From NCBI GenBank assembly GCA_002435385.1, contig DJMN01000034.1, positions 25,955-89,954 of the forward strand: 64,000 nucleotides of DNA. The letters run 5' to 3'. Shown here in pieces: positions 34,535 through 43,600 of this stretch; position 1 is the stretch's first letter; every line of letters begins with the position of its first letter. Origin of the DNA: Patescibacteria group bacterium UBA6489 (GTDB lineage: Bacteria > Patescibacteriota > Gracilibacteria > BD1-5 > UBA6164). The position numbers were made by a program, and so were the translations under genes. Under the pieces are notes generated by a model. It was given only the letters and a program-made list of their open reading frames with translations, made no database searches and was not told where the DNA came from.

Positions 34535-35695
34535 TTATTCAAATAAATCTTTTTCTGTATCTATTTCTTGTTTTAGAATTTTTACTTTTTCTTCTCAATC
34601 ATATATTAATTCTTTATCTAATTTCAATTTTGAATCAGATATTTTTTCTGGATAATCAAATTGTCTTAATACATATTTAATAGCATTTAATCTTGCTTTT
34701 TTCTTATCATTACTATCTATAATAATCCAAGGAGAATCTTTTGTATGTGTTACTGAGAAATTTCTATACTCAGCTAAAGTGTATTTGTCCCATAGTTGTT
34801 GAGAGTATTGATCAATAGGAGATAGTTTAAATTGTTTTAATGGATTTGTTTTTCTTGATTCAAATCTTCTTGCTTGTTCTTCTTTTGATACAGAGAAATA
34901 AAATTTTATAAGTTTTATTCCAGAGGCTATAAGCATTTTTTCGAAATTTGTTACATCTTTAAGGAATCTTTCATATTCTTTTTTTGTTACAAATCACATA
35001 ACTGGTTCTACTCAAGCACGATTATACCAACTTCTATCAAAAAATTTTATTTCTCTGGCACTAGGTAAATGTTTGACATATCTTTGGAAGTACCATTGTG
35101 TTCTTTCTTCTTCTGTTGGTTTATCTAATGCAACAACTCCTGCTCATCTTGGATTTAGATATTCTCTAAATCTTTTTATTGTTCCTCATTTTCATGCTGC
35201 ATCTCTTCATTCAAAAATGATAAGTAATTTTTCTCATTTTTCTTTTATGTGTTTTTGTAGTTTTAATAACTCTACTTGTAATTCTATTTTTTCTTTTTCG
35301 TATTCAAATGTGTCTATTTTTACACTACTTGGTTTATATTTGTCCTTTTTAGCTTCAGGAATTGAATCATAAGGCTTATATTGTTTCTCTATTGTTTTTA
35401 CTACATCTACAAATTTTAATTGATCTTTTTTTTCAATTTTTTCTTTTAGATAGTCATCTATCTTTGAAAGGATTTTTTCAAGTTTTTTGATATTTTTCTT
35501 TTCTTTCTTTTCAAGTTTTTCAGGTTTTTCTTGTAAAAGATGAGCTAATTTATTTCTCAAAACTTTTATATTATCAATGTTGTCTTCTTTTTTTAACTCT
35601 TCGAATAATTGAGTTAATTCTTCTTTTAGTTTTTCAAGAGTTTCTGGAGTTAATTTAACTTCCTTGTTGAATATTTCGTAGAATAGAGTTGGCAT
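34535..35695 (-). CDS. ppk2: Polyphosphate kinase 2 (PPK2 family, 386 aa)
   Basis: Uses polyphosphate to phosphorylate nucleotides. The N-terminal 130 residues are Lys/Glu-rich coiled coil, unusual in length. The catalytic part has IIFEGRDAAGKGGTIKRFRE (Walker A), FDRSWYNRAGVEPVMGF (Walker B) and ARRFESRKTNPLKQFKLSP (lid). Polyphosphate-driven nucleotide phosphorylation would help a cell with weak energy metabolism. It has a terminator downstream and stands alone. Donor/acceptor class (ADP or AMP) is not decided. Confidence 0.93.
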
Positions 35696-35916
35696 TTGAT
35701 TGGATCGTTAAAGAAATAATTTGTATACATATATTAAATCATATAAAAAAATAAAAGTCAACGATTTTATGTTTTTATTATTATTTTTTATTATTTATTC
35801 TTGGGTTTTTATTTATTTATTGATATATTCTAAGGTATAAAAAAAATATTTTTTTTGTAATGTTGGATTTTAGGTTATTTTAGAATATAATATATGTTAT
35901 ATATATTTTTTAACCT

Positions 35917-36030
35917 TTTTTAGCATTTCTCCTCAAAAAGGATAAGTATGAGGATGATTTTTAACGCTTCCTATTTAATTCTCACCCTCAAGAAGGTGAA
36001 GAATGAGCAGAGGGTGAGAGTTTAAATAAA
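35917..36030. repeat. CTCC-type palindromic repeat, copy F
   Basis: Contains CATTTCTCCTCAAAAAGGAT, then CTCACCCTCAAGAAGGTG and GCAGAGGGTGAGAG, which can pair. It occupies the middle of the 364-base gap between ppk2 and the priA fragment; the rest of the gap is AT-rich with no gene seen. Confidence 0.55.
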
Positions 36031-36059
36031 GAATTTATGTCTTAAAAATTAGTTAAGTT

Positions 36060-37052
36060 ATGTTTTATATAGTAGATTTATCTCAAGATACTTCAAATGT
36101 AAATTATTATTTGTCAAATACTTTAATTGATAATATAAAGAGGACTATTAAAAATGGTAAAAAAGTGATTTTGTATTTAAATAGAAGAGGTTTTTTTTCA
36201 TCTTTTGTATGTAAAGATTGCAGTTTTTTATATAAGTGTAAGTTTTGTGATGTTTCTTTGAGTGTTCATAATTCTCCAGATAGGCTTCTTTGTCATATTT
36301 GTGGTTATCAAGAGAATATTTCTATAAAATGTAAAAAGTGTGGTTCTAAAAATATAGATAAGGTATGAGTTGGTACTCAGCAGATAGAGAATTCTCTAAA
36401 AAGTATATTTTCCGATAAATTGATATATAGGTTTGATGTTGATAATCTGAAGAATAAATCACTTAAGGAGGAGGCATTAGAAAAGTTGAATAAAGCAGAT
36501 ATTATTGTTTGAACAAAGATGATAACTACGGGTTTTGATTTTTATAGTGTTGGACTTATTTGAGTTGTTCTTTTAGAACAAGGACTTAGTATTCCTAGGT
36601 ATGATGTAGAGGAAAATTTATATTTAAATATAAGGCAGCTGATTGGTAGATGAGAAAGGAGGGGAGAGGATACAAACATAATTTTACAAACTTTTATTTC
36701 TTGAAATGATATAGTTGAGAGTATTTGAAAGGGGAATTACAAAGATTTTTTTATAAAAACTTTAAAAGAAAGGAAAATGTTTAATTATCCTCCTTTTTGT
36801 GATATGGTTATTTTAGAGTATAGGGATGGAAATAAGGATAAAGCGGAGGAATTTATAAAGAGGTTGAAGAATAAGCTAGATATTTTAAATGTAGATAAGA
36901 CTTTTGATATAATTCTGTTTCCTGAGACTCAGAAAAAACATAATAGTTATTATTTTAATATAGTTGTGAAATGACAAAATGTTAGGGAGTTTCTTGATAA
37001 TATAAAAATTGAAATTATGAGAAATAGTAAGTTGGTTGTTATTTTTGAATAA
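36060..37052 (+). CDS. priA: PriA-like replication restart helicase, C-terminal half only (330 aa)
   Basis: Normally PriA is about 700 residues: a DNA-binding region and helicase lobe 1, then a zinc-binding insert and lobe 2. Here the protein starts with FYIVDLSQD and has LNRRGFFSSFVCKDC, KCKFCDVSLSVH, LLCHICGY and CKKCGSKNIDKVGVGTQQIE (four pairs of zinc cysteines), GTKMITTGFDFYSVGLIGVV (motif V) and RQLIGRGERRGE (motif VI). Lobe 1 with the Walker A motif is absent upstream. It ends at a terminator. This may be a split gene, a pseudogene or a separate protein. Confidence 0.85.
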
Positions 37053-37072
37053 TATTTTGTTAGATTTTGTTA

Positions 37073-37100
37073 TAACTCTGAATTTGATTCGGAGTTTTTT
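37073..37100 (+). terminator. Terminator after the priA fragment
   Basis: AACTCTGAA-TTTGA-TTCGGAGTT followed by T6; short stem with one G-T pair, 20 bases after the stop. Confidence 0.75.
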
Positions 37101-37535
37101 GATTTTATTTTTGTGTAATATTTTGTTATTTATTTTAAATATTTCTAAATTTTTTTTTAAATTTTATGTATTGGGGAATGCTAAATTAGGATATATGTAT
37201 TAATTATATACATAATATTAATATTTTCTTAAATATTAGTACTATAAATTTGTACATTGGTGATATAATGATTTGAACGTAGTTTTCTAGTTTTATTTTG
37301 TTTATAGTGATGTTAATGATATTAATTTTTGGAGATTGCTAGAAATTATTTGATAACGTAAAATTGTAAGAAATATTGTTTAATAGCTATGAATATATTA
37401 GTTGATAGGGGTATATTTAGTATCTAAAATTAATTTTTTTATAGTGTATATTTGTTTTTATATAGTTTACTTTTTTTGTAGAAATAAAAACTGAAATCTA
37501 TATTTTTACCATATTATGAGTTATAATTCATATAT
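37101..37535. other. AT-rich gap without recognised features
   Basis: About 430 bases of mostly A/T sequence between the priA fragment and the dnaN terminator. No open frame of credible length in code 25 on either strand, no tRNA, and no clear DnaA-box cluster were seen. Confidence 0.6.
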
Positions 37536-37570
37536 AAAAAAGTGGAATATTTGTTTTATTCCACTTTCTT
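37536..37570 (-). terminator. Terminator of dnaN
   Basis: AAAGTGGAATA and TATTCCACTTT arms around a TTTGTTT loop, 16 bases past the dnaN stop, with T6 on the minus strand. Confidence 0.85.
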
Positions 37571-37586
37571 ATGTTGTTTATATTTT

Positions 37587-38714
37587 TTATATTTTTAATG
37601 GCATTATTATATGTCTGAATTCAGATTTTATTTTTTGTTCTTTTCATTCATCTACAGGTAGTATTAGAATTGGGGCTAAAGGACTTTCAAAACTCATAGA
37701 TATATGGCTTGATTCAATAACTCATAGAACTTCCAGAAAAAATACAGAATTTATTCAAATTATATTGTCTTCTCATTCCACACTACCTACTAGTTTTAGT
37801 TCTCATTCTCAGATCTGTGTCTCAGATGTCTCAAGTAGCATTCATGTTTGGCTACTAAGGCTCATTTTTATAGAATAATTGTTTTCTTTACTTATTAAGT
37901 TGATTTTTTTAAGTGCTTGCATTAAATCCACTCTATTTATTACAGCTTTTGTTGAGTGCGTCTCAGGAAAAAATGAATAATAATCAGGAAATTTTCAGTT
38001 TAGTAATCTAGAAAATATTTTACAGTTTCAAAAGAAAAATGCTATTTGATTTTCTCATGAGATTATTTTTACATTTTCGTTATCATCTAATATACTTTTT
38101 ATTTGGTAAGTCGTTTTGCTTGGAATTATTTGTGAGAAAGTGGTGTTTGTATGAGTATCTATCTTGTTTTTATATTCAGATAGTCTAAAACTGTCTGTAG
38201 ATGCAAATATCGCTTCATTTCATGTTATACTGACAAAAATTCATGCTAGAGTAGGTCTTATGTTTCATTCAGCTGAAGAGAAAAGAGTTTTTTCAATTGA
38301 TTTTTTTACTATTTTTCAAGGTATTTCTAAAATTATTTCTTGTTTTATGCTTGGTATTACAGGAAATTCTGATGCTTCTAATCATTTTATTTTAGTATTT
38401 CAGCTTTCTGTTTTTATTTGTAGACTATCTCATCATAAAAGTTCTATTTCTATTTCGTCATCATTTATAAGTCATACATAGCTTGAAAATAGTTTACTTG
38501 GAACAGAAAAAGCTCATTCTGATTTTATATTTATGTTTTCATTTATAGTATATTCTATAGCCATCTCTAAGTTATTTGAGGTTAGGACTATATTTTTAAA
38601 GTTTACTTTTATTAATATATTTTCTAGTATGGGCGTTGTTGTAACTCAAGCAGTTGCATGGTTTACTATACTTAGTCATTCTTTTAAAGCTTTTGTTAAT
38701 ACTGTAAATTTCAT
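37587..38714 (-). CDS. dnaN: DNA polymerase III sliding clamp (beta subunit)
   Basis: Ring-shaped processivity clamp. At 375 residues it has the usual three-domain length. The N-terminus MKFTVLTKALKEGLSIV, the central SSAEGNIRPTLAGIFV and ASTDSFRLSEYK, and the C-terminal FRHIIMPLKI (the usual M-P-hydrophobic end next to the peptide-binding pocket) identify it. It is alone here: no dnaA or recF is adjacent in this window, so this is not the classical origin arrangement. Confidence 0.95.
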
Positions 38715-38844
38715 TTTGGTTGTTAAAAATATTAAAAATTATTATATTATTTTTAATTATTTAATTAAATAAATCAAATAAACTTATATTTTTCTGTTGA
38801 AAAGTGTAGATTTCTTATTACTAGAAATTATGATAATAAAAAAA

Positions 38845-38917
38845 GCAACTAAGGTTTTTTAAGGATGAATTTTGCCGAAAACATCTTAAAATTTTCAAAA
38901 GAGAAAAACTTAGTTGC
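38845..38917 (-). terminator. Two-tier hairpin with T tail
   Basis: Outer stem GCAACTAAG/CTTAGTTGC extended by A/T pairs, inner stem AAGATG/CATCCTT around a TTTTCGGCAAAATT loop, then T7 on the minus strand. It lies between the small unknown gene (minus) and dnaN, so it probably ends the former. It is larger than the other terminators here and might be a small RNA. Confidence 0.6.
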
Positions 38918-38980
38918 CTCTTTTATTATATTGTTTTTTTATTATTTGCAAGGATATTCTTAAATTTTTGTATTAGTATA

Positions 38981-39463
38981 TTATAATATTTTACTAATTT
39001 TTTTGAAGAGTTTTAAAAAGAATTTTTTGTTATTTAAAATTATTTTTTGGTAGTATTGTTTTGTCTGATAATTTCCAAAAAGATAGTTATCAAATGAGAA
39101 GTAAATTCATTTCATTAATTTTTCATAAGAGGTGTTTTTATTTGTAAAATATATTCAAATTTCATTTTTAAAGAAGGCTTCAAAACTTATATCAATTATT
39201 TGCTCTAACGTATTTATATTTAGAGGAATTTCTATTCCTGAAATTATTTTACTTGTTATATCTTTGTTTTCTGTATCTATTGCTTGATATAGTTTTATCA
39301 GGTTAAGTGCTTTTTGTTTAACATCAAGTACTCCTCATATTTCTTTTATAAGGTTTTGGGCTATTGTATTGTTTAGTTTTGAGTAGTTATTTTCTGATGT
39401 ATTTTCAAATAAAAAACAATATTTTTTACTACTTTCTATGGTAGGTATGGTATATTTTTTCAT
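38981..39463 (-). CDS. Unknown protein (160 aa)
   Basis: Not recognised. Soluble, Lys/Ile-rich, starting MKKYTIPTIESSKKYC, with a helical middle part and a basic tail (KKFFLKLFKKISKIL). The start is set at the ATG three to eight bases after an intrinsic-terminator hairpin (39472-39493). An earlier in-frame ATG at 39598 would put a large inverted repeat in the coding region and gives no family-like sequence, so it was not used. It ends before a complex hairpin. Confidence 0.65.
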
Positions 39464-39471
39464 AATAAAAA

Positions 39472-39493
39472 GGTAACAAGATAAATTGTTACC
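39472..39493 (-). terminator. Intrinsic terminator just before a start codon
   Basis: GGTAACAA-TTTATC-TTGTTACC followed on the minus strand by TTTTTATT and then the ATG at 39463. Its position right at the start of a gene suggests either attenuation of that gene or the 3' end of an independent small RNA. Confidence 0.7.
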
Positions 39494-39528
39494 AAAAAAC
39501 AAGTATATAATATTTGTGGTATTTGGGC

Positions 39529-39632
39529 AATATAAAAAGGAAGAAACTAGCTCCTGATTACATTGCCAAAAAACCAATTGTGTATATTTAAATACCAAAA
39601 AGGGTAGGGGCTAGTTTCTTCCTTTTTATATT
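39529..39632. repeat. Long inverted repeat, 27-base arms around 50 bases
   Basis: Left arm 39529-39555 (AATATAAAAAGGAAGAAACT then AGCTCCT) and right arm 39606-39632 match as inverted copies with one difference out of 27. The interior has further partial inverted pieces (GGTATTT near 39517, AAATACC near 39590; GGCAAT and ATTGCC). Not coding. It may be the hairpin of a small RNA on the minus strand or a miniature inverted-repeat element. Confidence 0.8.
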
Positions 39633-39742
39633 TAAATATACATGTTACACAATGTTTGTTTTTTGGCTTGTAAGAATATATCATAAAAAATATTTTTTGC
39701 AAAGTTTTGATATAAAAAAAATAGGGGATTGAAAAAAATTAA

Positions 39743-39771
39743 TTGACTTTTGGTATAAAAAAATAGATAAT
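39743..39771 (+). promoter_or_regulatory. Sigma-70-type promoter
   Basis: TTGACT, 17-base spacer, GATAAT, 42 bases before the ATG at 39813; close to consensus. Confidence 0.75.
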
Positions 39772-39812
39772 GAGAGGTGTTTTAGAATTTTATTTCTCTT
39801 AAGTTTTTGATT

Positions 39813-40328
39813 ATGGGAAGTGCTGAGGATTATTCTGATGATGAGCTTTTGGATAAAGTGTATAGTAGTTTAGATTTATTATGATTAATAGATGTAGGAG
39901 ATAGTGACGTTTTTAATACTTTAAGCTCTAAATTATCTAAAAAAGAATTTTTAAAATATATTAATTCTTGTATTTGAGATATTTTAGTATTAAATGGTAA
40001 TTTGGAACTTATATTAAAAGATGCTTATGGAGATGGTGGAGATGATGAAAATAGAGGAAAGTTGGTAGTAGCCCTCTCTAGTGAAGAAGTATGATGAGGG
40101 ATTATTGGAATTATGGATGATTTAAATAATTTGATTCCTAAACTTAGATATATAATGGATAATATTAGTTGAGATAGAGTTATAGAACTAGATAATTTAG
40201 TTGTTAATTTAGTTATATCATTAGAAGAGTTTATTTCTAATTTAAGCGTAAGTATTATTTATGATTTTTCAGAAGATTTAAAGGTTTTGATTGATGAGTT
40301 GATAAATATTTCTAAAAAGCTAAAGTAA
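39813..40328 (+). CDS. Unknown acidic protein (171 aa)
   Basis: Starts MGSAEDYSDDELLDKVYSSL; soluble, Asp/Glu/Leu-rich and predicted helical throughout, with a Gly-containing patch (DAYGDGGDDENRG). No recognised family. It has a strong promoter, and its own terminator, so it is a single-gene unit. Confidence 0.7.
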
Positions 40329-40344
40329 TTTAGAATTTATTACA

Positions 40345-40386
40345 AATAAAAATAAGCATTAATTTTTATTAATGCTTATTTTTTTA
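40345..40386 (+). terminator. Terminator
   Basis: AATAAGCATTAAT/ATTAATGCTTATT stem with T6; 17 bases after the unknown gene. On the minus strand it also follows tRNA-Gln. Confidence 0.85.
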
Positions 40387-40393
40387 TCTTTTT

Positions 40394-40467
40394 TGGTTCG
40401 GAATGAGGGATTCGAACCCCCGATAGAGGATTCAGAGTCCCCTGCCTTACCACTTGGCGAATTCCGA
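40394..40467 (-). tRNA. tRNA-Gln (anticodon CUG)
   Basis: Acceptor TCGGAAT pairs with ATTCCGA; anticodon stem GGGGA/TCCTC with loop CTCTGAA, giving CUG. T arm has GGTTCGAATCC. The 3' CCA is encoded. It lies downstream of rplL in the same direction, possibly read through from the ribosomal operon. Confidence 0.93.
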
Positions 40468-40527
40468 GTAAATAAAAAAGTGAGCTTATTATATAAACTC
40501 ACTTTTTAAAATCAAATTTTTCTAAGA

Positions 40528-40923
40528 TTATTTGATTTCTATAGTAGCTCCAGCTTCTTCTAATTTAGCTTTTACTTCTTCAGCTTCATCTTTAGAAACT
40601 CCATCTTTAATTTTACCTCCTTTGTCAGCTAAATCTTTAGCTTCCTTTAATCCTAGACCAGCTATTTCTTTGATAACTTTAATAACAGCTATTTTTTGAC
40701 CACCAGCACTAGTCATTACTACATCATAGCTAGTTTTTTCAGCTTCACCACCAGCAGCATCTCCACCAGCAGCAGGAGCCATAGCAATAGCAGCAGGAGC
40801 AGCAGTTACACCAAATTTATCTTCCATAGCTTTAATTAAATCAGCTAATTCTAGAACAGTTAATTCAGAAACTGCATCTAAAACTTTTTGAGCGTTAGCA
40901 GTTAGTTTTACTTCTTCAGACAT
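40528..40923 (-). CDS. rplL: Ribosomal protein bL12 (L7/L12)
   Basis: Stalk protein that recruits translation GTPases. The 131-residue protein has the N-terminal dimer segment (VLDAVSELTVLELADLIKAM), the Ala/Gly-rich hinge, and the C-terminal domain with EKTSYDVVM, GLGLKEAKDLADKGGK and EEVKAKLEEAGATIEIK. Follows rplJ by 127 bases containing a hairpin. Confidence 0.97.
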   Translation of the reverse strand: MSEEVKLTANAQKVLDAVSELTVLELADLIKAMEDKFGVTAAPAAIAMAPAAGGDAAGGEAEKTSYDVVMTSAGGQKIAVIKVIKEIAGLGLKEAKDLADKGGKIKDGVSKDEAEEVKAKLEEAGATIEIK

Positions 40924-40987
40924 AATCTTTAAAGTTAAAAATATAAAATATAATAAAAATTCACAGATTTTGAGAATTTCTAGTTTT

Positions 40988-41040
40988 AATAACTAGTTTC
41001 AGCTTTTAAAAATGTTTCATTTAAAAGCTGATAATTAGTT
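40988..41040 (-). promoter_or_regulatory. Hairpin in the rplJ-rplL intergenic region
   Basis: Nested stems ACTA/TAGT and CAGCTTTTAAA/TTTAAAAGCTG. No T run follows, so it is more likely a processing or partial-termination structure that sets the higher rplL level than a full terminator (inference). Confidence 0.55.
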
Positions 41041-41050
41041 ATCAAAATCA

Positions 41051-41617
41051 TTATAATGCTAAATCTCCAACTTTTTCTTTTCCGTTTTTTTCTAATTCTT
41101 CTTTTGAAGCATTTAGAAGTCTTGCAAAAGATGAGATTGTAGAATCAAGTGTTCCAACAAATTTTGAAATAGGAGCTTGCATAGTTCAAACAAGCATTCC
41201 AAGAAGAGTATCTTTTGAAGGAAGTTTTGCTAGAGCTTTTGTTGCTTCTGCTCAAGCGATTGTTCCATCTATAAAAGAAGCACTCCATTTCATTTTTTCT
41301 TCTTTTACTTTTGTTATGAATTTATCAGTTTTACCTAAACCCGCAACTTCATCTCAGAATGAAAATAAAACAGCTATTTGTCATTCTAATAGTTCGTCTG
41401 ATATTTCTACTTCATAAACTTCTTTCATTGCAATTTTTATAAGAGTTTTTTTAGCTAACATAAATTTAGCGTCAACTTCTCTTAATTCTTTTCTAAGTTC
41501 TGAGATTTCTTCAACAGTTAATCCACTGTTTGATGTAAATGCTACAGATTTAGAATTTCTGAAATTCTCTTTTAGTTGTTCAAGAATTTCACTTTTCTTA
41601 TTTTTACTTACAGCCAT
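41051..41617 (-). CDS. rplJ: Ribosomal protein uL10
   Basis: Base of the ribosomal stalk, which binds 23S rRNA and L7/L12 dimers. 188 residues, starting MAVSKNKKSEILEQLKENFR, with SGLTVEEISELRKELRE and KFMLAKKTLIKIA as in the family, and GMLVGTMQAPISKFVGTL in the C-terminal half. Preceded by an L10 leader. Confidence 0.96.
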
Positions 41618-41639
41618 AAGATTGTTTGTTAATAAAACT

Positions 41640-41755
41640 AAAAAATCCTTTTTCGATAATAGAAAAAGGATTTATGTGTATTACATATAATCATTTTTTC
41701 CTTTATCTCGGTAGGACTTAATATGCCTACTGTCTTTGATTCAGAAAAGTAAAGA
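41640..41755 (-). promoter_or_regulatory. L10 leader (autoregulatory mRNA structure) with terminator hairpin
   Basis: On the minus strand the leader contains AGACAGTAGGC...TTAAGTCCTACCGAGAT, the conserved paired kink-turn part of bacterial L10 leaders that binds the L10-L12 complex. A strong hairpin AAATCCTTTTTC/GAAAAAGGATTT with a T run (about 41640-41675) follows before rplJ, suggesting termination control when L10-L12 is in excess. Confidence 0.85.
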
Positions 41756-41756
41756 T

Positions 41757-41783
41757 ATTGTATCAAAAAAATGTAGAAATCAA
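41757..41783 (-). promoter_or_regulatory. Promoter of the rplJ operon
   Basis: TTGATT and TACAAT separated by 15 bases on the minus strand, directly before the L10 leader; spacing is short, so only moderately convincing. Confidence 0.5.
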
Positions 41784-41785
41784 AA

Positions 41786-42016
41786 TTATTTTTTCATATT
41801 TTTTTGTAATTCTTCCATCTTTTTTTGTCTAGCATAGAATTTATCAACAGCTCCTGTTTTAAGAATTCTTTGTTCTCCAGTGTAAAATGGATGACATTTT
41901 GAGCATATTTCCACTCTTGTTTCTTTTTCTTTCAGAGTTGAAACTGTATCAAATGTAGCTCCACAAGAACAGATTACTGTTAATTTGTTAGACTGTGGGT
42001 GTATATCTTTTTTCAT
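41786..42016 (-). CDS. rpmE: Ribosomal protein bL31, zinc-binding form
   Basis: 76 residues, start MKKDIHPQSNKLTVICSCGA. Zinc cysteines are CSCG and CSKCHPFYTG, the C+ form of L31. The start is the first ATG that gives this N-terminus. It is downstream of three tRNAs in the same direction and 50 bases from the last, so they probably share a transcript. Confidence 0.95.
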   Translation of the reverse strand: MKKDIHPQSNKLTVICSCGATFDTVSTLKEKETRVEICSKCHPFYTGEQRILKTGAVDKFYARQKKMEELQKNMKK

Positions 42017-42064
42017 AAAGGTTACATTTAATTGTTCGCTTAATACGAAACAATAATATAAAAT

Positions 42065-42149
42065 TGGTGCCCAGAGAGAGACTCGAACTCTCACATCTTG
42101 CGATACTGGCTTCTAAGACCAGGGTGTCTACCAATTCCACCATCTGGGC
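42065..42149 (-). tRNA. tRNA-Leu (anticodon UAG)
   Basis: Acceptor GCCCAGA/TCTGGGC, long variable arm, anticodon loop CTTAGAA, encoded CCA. Third of the tRNA trio before rpmE. Confidence 0.94.
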
Positions 42150-42193
42150 GAAAAGACTTTTGACTTTTTCTTTAAGTCTTTTATCTAAAAAAC

Positions 42194-42278
42194 TGGTGGG
42201 CAGAGAGGGATTTGAACCCCCGAAGGCGAAGCCAGTGGATTTACAGTCCACCCCATTTGACCACTCTGGTATCTGCCC
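42194..42278 (-). tRNA. tRNA-Tyr (anticodon GUA)
   Basis: Acceptor GGGCAGA/TCTGCCC, anticodon loop CTGTAAA, long variable arm (CTGGCTTCGCCTTCGG region), encoded CCA. GUA anticodon is a substrate of Tgt, which is encoded at 15201. Confidence 0.95.
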
Positions 42279-42337
42279 GAAAAATAGCAAAAGAAGAAAG
42301 TTAGACTTTCAACTTTTACTATTTCCTAATATTTTAA

Positions 42338-42413
42338 TGGAGCCACTTATCGGATTTGAACCGATGACCGTTCGCTTACAAGGCGAATGCTCTACCAACT
42401 GAGCTAAAGTGGC
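42338..42413 (-). tRNA. tRNA-Thr (anticodon UGU)
   Basis: Acceptor GCCACTT/AAGTGGC, anticodon loop CTTGTAA, encoded CCA. First gene of the minus-strand tRNA-Thr, -Tyr, -Leu, rpmE unit. Confidence 0.96.
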
Positions 42414-42433
42414 ATCTAAAAAATGCGAGACTT

Positions 42434-42461
42434 ATATTATAAAGAATACAATTAAAGTCAA
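42434..42461 (-). promoter_or_regulatory. Promoter of the tRNA-rpmE unit
   Basis: TTGACT, 16-base spacer, TAATAT on the minus strand, about 20 bases before tRNA-Thr. Confidence 0.75.
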
Positions 42462-42521
42462 ATTTTTTTTGTAATTTTAAAAAAAATCCTATAATGAAGC
42501 TATATTTTGTAAATTGTTGTT

Positions 42522-43421
42522 ATGGATTATAGAAAAAAGTTGGATGAATTTTTAAAAAGAGATATTGGTTTGAGGAAATTAGTGGTTATTTATTGACCGA
42601 CTTGAAGTTGAAAAACTGATATGAGTATAGATATCGCTAAAGCTCTTAATACAGAGATTATAAGTACAGATAGTAGACAGATATTTAAGTATATGGATAT
42701 TTGAACTGGTAAGATTACAGAAGAAGAGAAAAAATGAGTTGTTCATCATATGCTTGATGTTATAACTCCAGATCAAAAATATAGTGTATGAGAGTTTAAA
42801 AAGGAGGCTGAAAGGGTTATGGAGGATTTATACTCTAGGTGAAAAATTCCTATGTTGGTTGGATGAACTGGTTTATATGTGGATAGCTTAATATTTGATT
42901 TTGATATTCCTAAAGTTCCTGCAGATGAGAAATTAAGAAAACAGTTAGAGAAGGAGGCAGAAGAGAAAGGAAATGAATATATTTTTGAGAAGTTGAAGAA
43001 GTTGGATCCTGATTATGATAGAAATTTGCATAAGAATAATTTAAAATATGTGATAAGGGCTTTGGAGGTAAAAATGCTTACATGAAAAAGTAAAACTAGT
43101 TTTAAAAAAGAGAAGAAACTTAAATATGATGTTTTATTTTTAAGTCCAGATATAAAGAGTAGGGAATGGTTGTATGATAGGATAAATAGAAGAGTTAAAA
43201 TGATGTTTGAAATGTGACTTTTTGATGAAATAAAATGATTATTGGATAGGTGATATAAGGACAATGATTTTGCTATGGCTTCTATTGGATATCAGGAAGT
43301 TATTCCTTATATAAGATGAAAAATATCTAGAGAAGAGGCTATTGATAAGGTACAGCAGGCTTCTAGAAACTATGCAAAGAGACAATTTACTTGGTTTAGG
43401 AAATATGAAAAATATTTGTAG
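42522..43421 (+). CDS. miaA: tRNA dimethylallyltransferase
   Basis: Adds the isopentenyl group to A37 of UNN-reading tRNAs. The 299-residue protein has VVIYGPTGSGKT (P-loop, three glycines written UGA), ISTDSRQIFKYMDIGTGK (catalytic Asp and target recognition), HHMLDVITPDQKYSVGEF and PMLVGGTGLYVDSL, and a C-terminal ASIGYQEVIPY and KRQFTWFRK. A TATAAT-like box lies about 30 bases upstream. Confidence 0.96.
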
Positions 43422-43498
43422 TAGTAGTGAAATGAAATTTTTATTTTTTAAACTATTTTGCTTAGTAATTATTTTTATATTCCCATTTTAGATTTTCA

Positions 43499-43535
43499 TA
43501 AAACTCCCGCTAAATATTCTTTGGGGGAGTGTCAA
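43499..43535. repeat. CTCC-type palindrome, copy G (fragment)
   Basis: AAAACTCCCGCTAAATATTC then TTTGGGGGAGTG: an isolated half element between miaA and the next small gene. Confidence 0.5.
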
Positions 43536-43545
43536 TTTATAATTT

Positions 43546-43574
43546 TTGAATATCTAATGTTTCTATGTTATACT
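43546..43574 (+). promoter_or_regulatory. Promoter for two small unknown genes
   Basis: TTGAAT, 17-base spacer, TATACT, 27 bases before the ATG at 43601. Confidence 0.65.
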
Positions 43575-43600
43575 GGTTTATATAAGTTAATAAAAAAGTT

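Noticed and set aside
36777..36974. Separate short plus-strand ORF
   Set aside because: It is the in-frame 3' part of the priA-like gene once UGA is read as glycine.
39464..39598. N-terminal extension of the 160-residue gene from an upstream ATG
   Set aside because: The extension would be translated from the inverted repeat and a terminator hairpin and gives unfamily-like sequence; the ATG at 39463 is better placed.
37587..39812. Possible replication origin beside dnaN
   Set aside because: No dnaA, no repeated TTATCCACA-like boxes and no unwinding-element pattern beyond general AT richness.
42064..42402. Plus-strand ORF across the tRNA cluster
   Set aside because: Entirely explained by the antisense of tRNA-Leu, tRNA-Tyr and tRNA-Thr.
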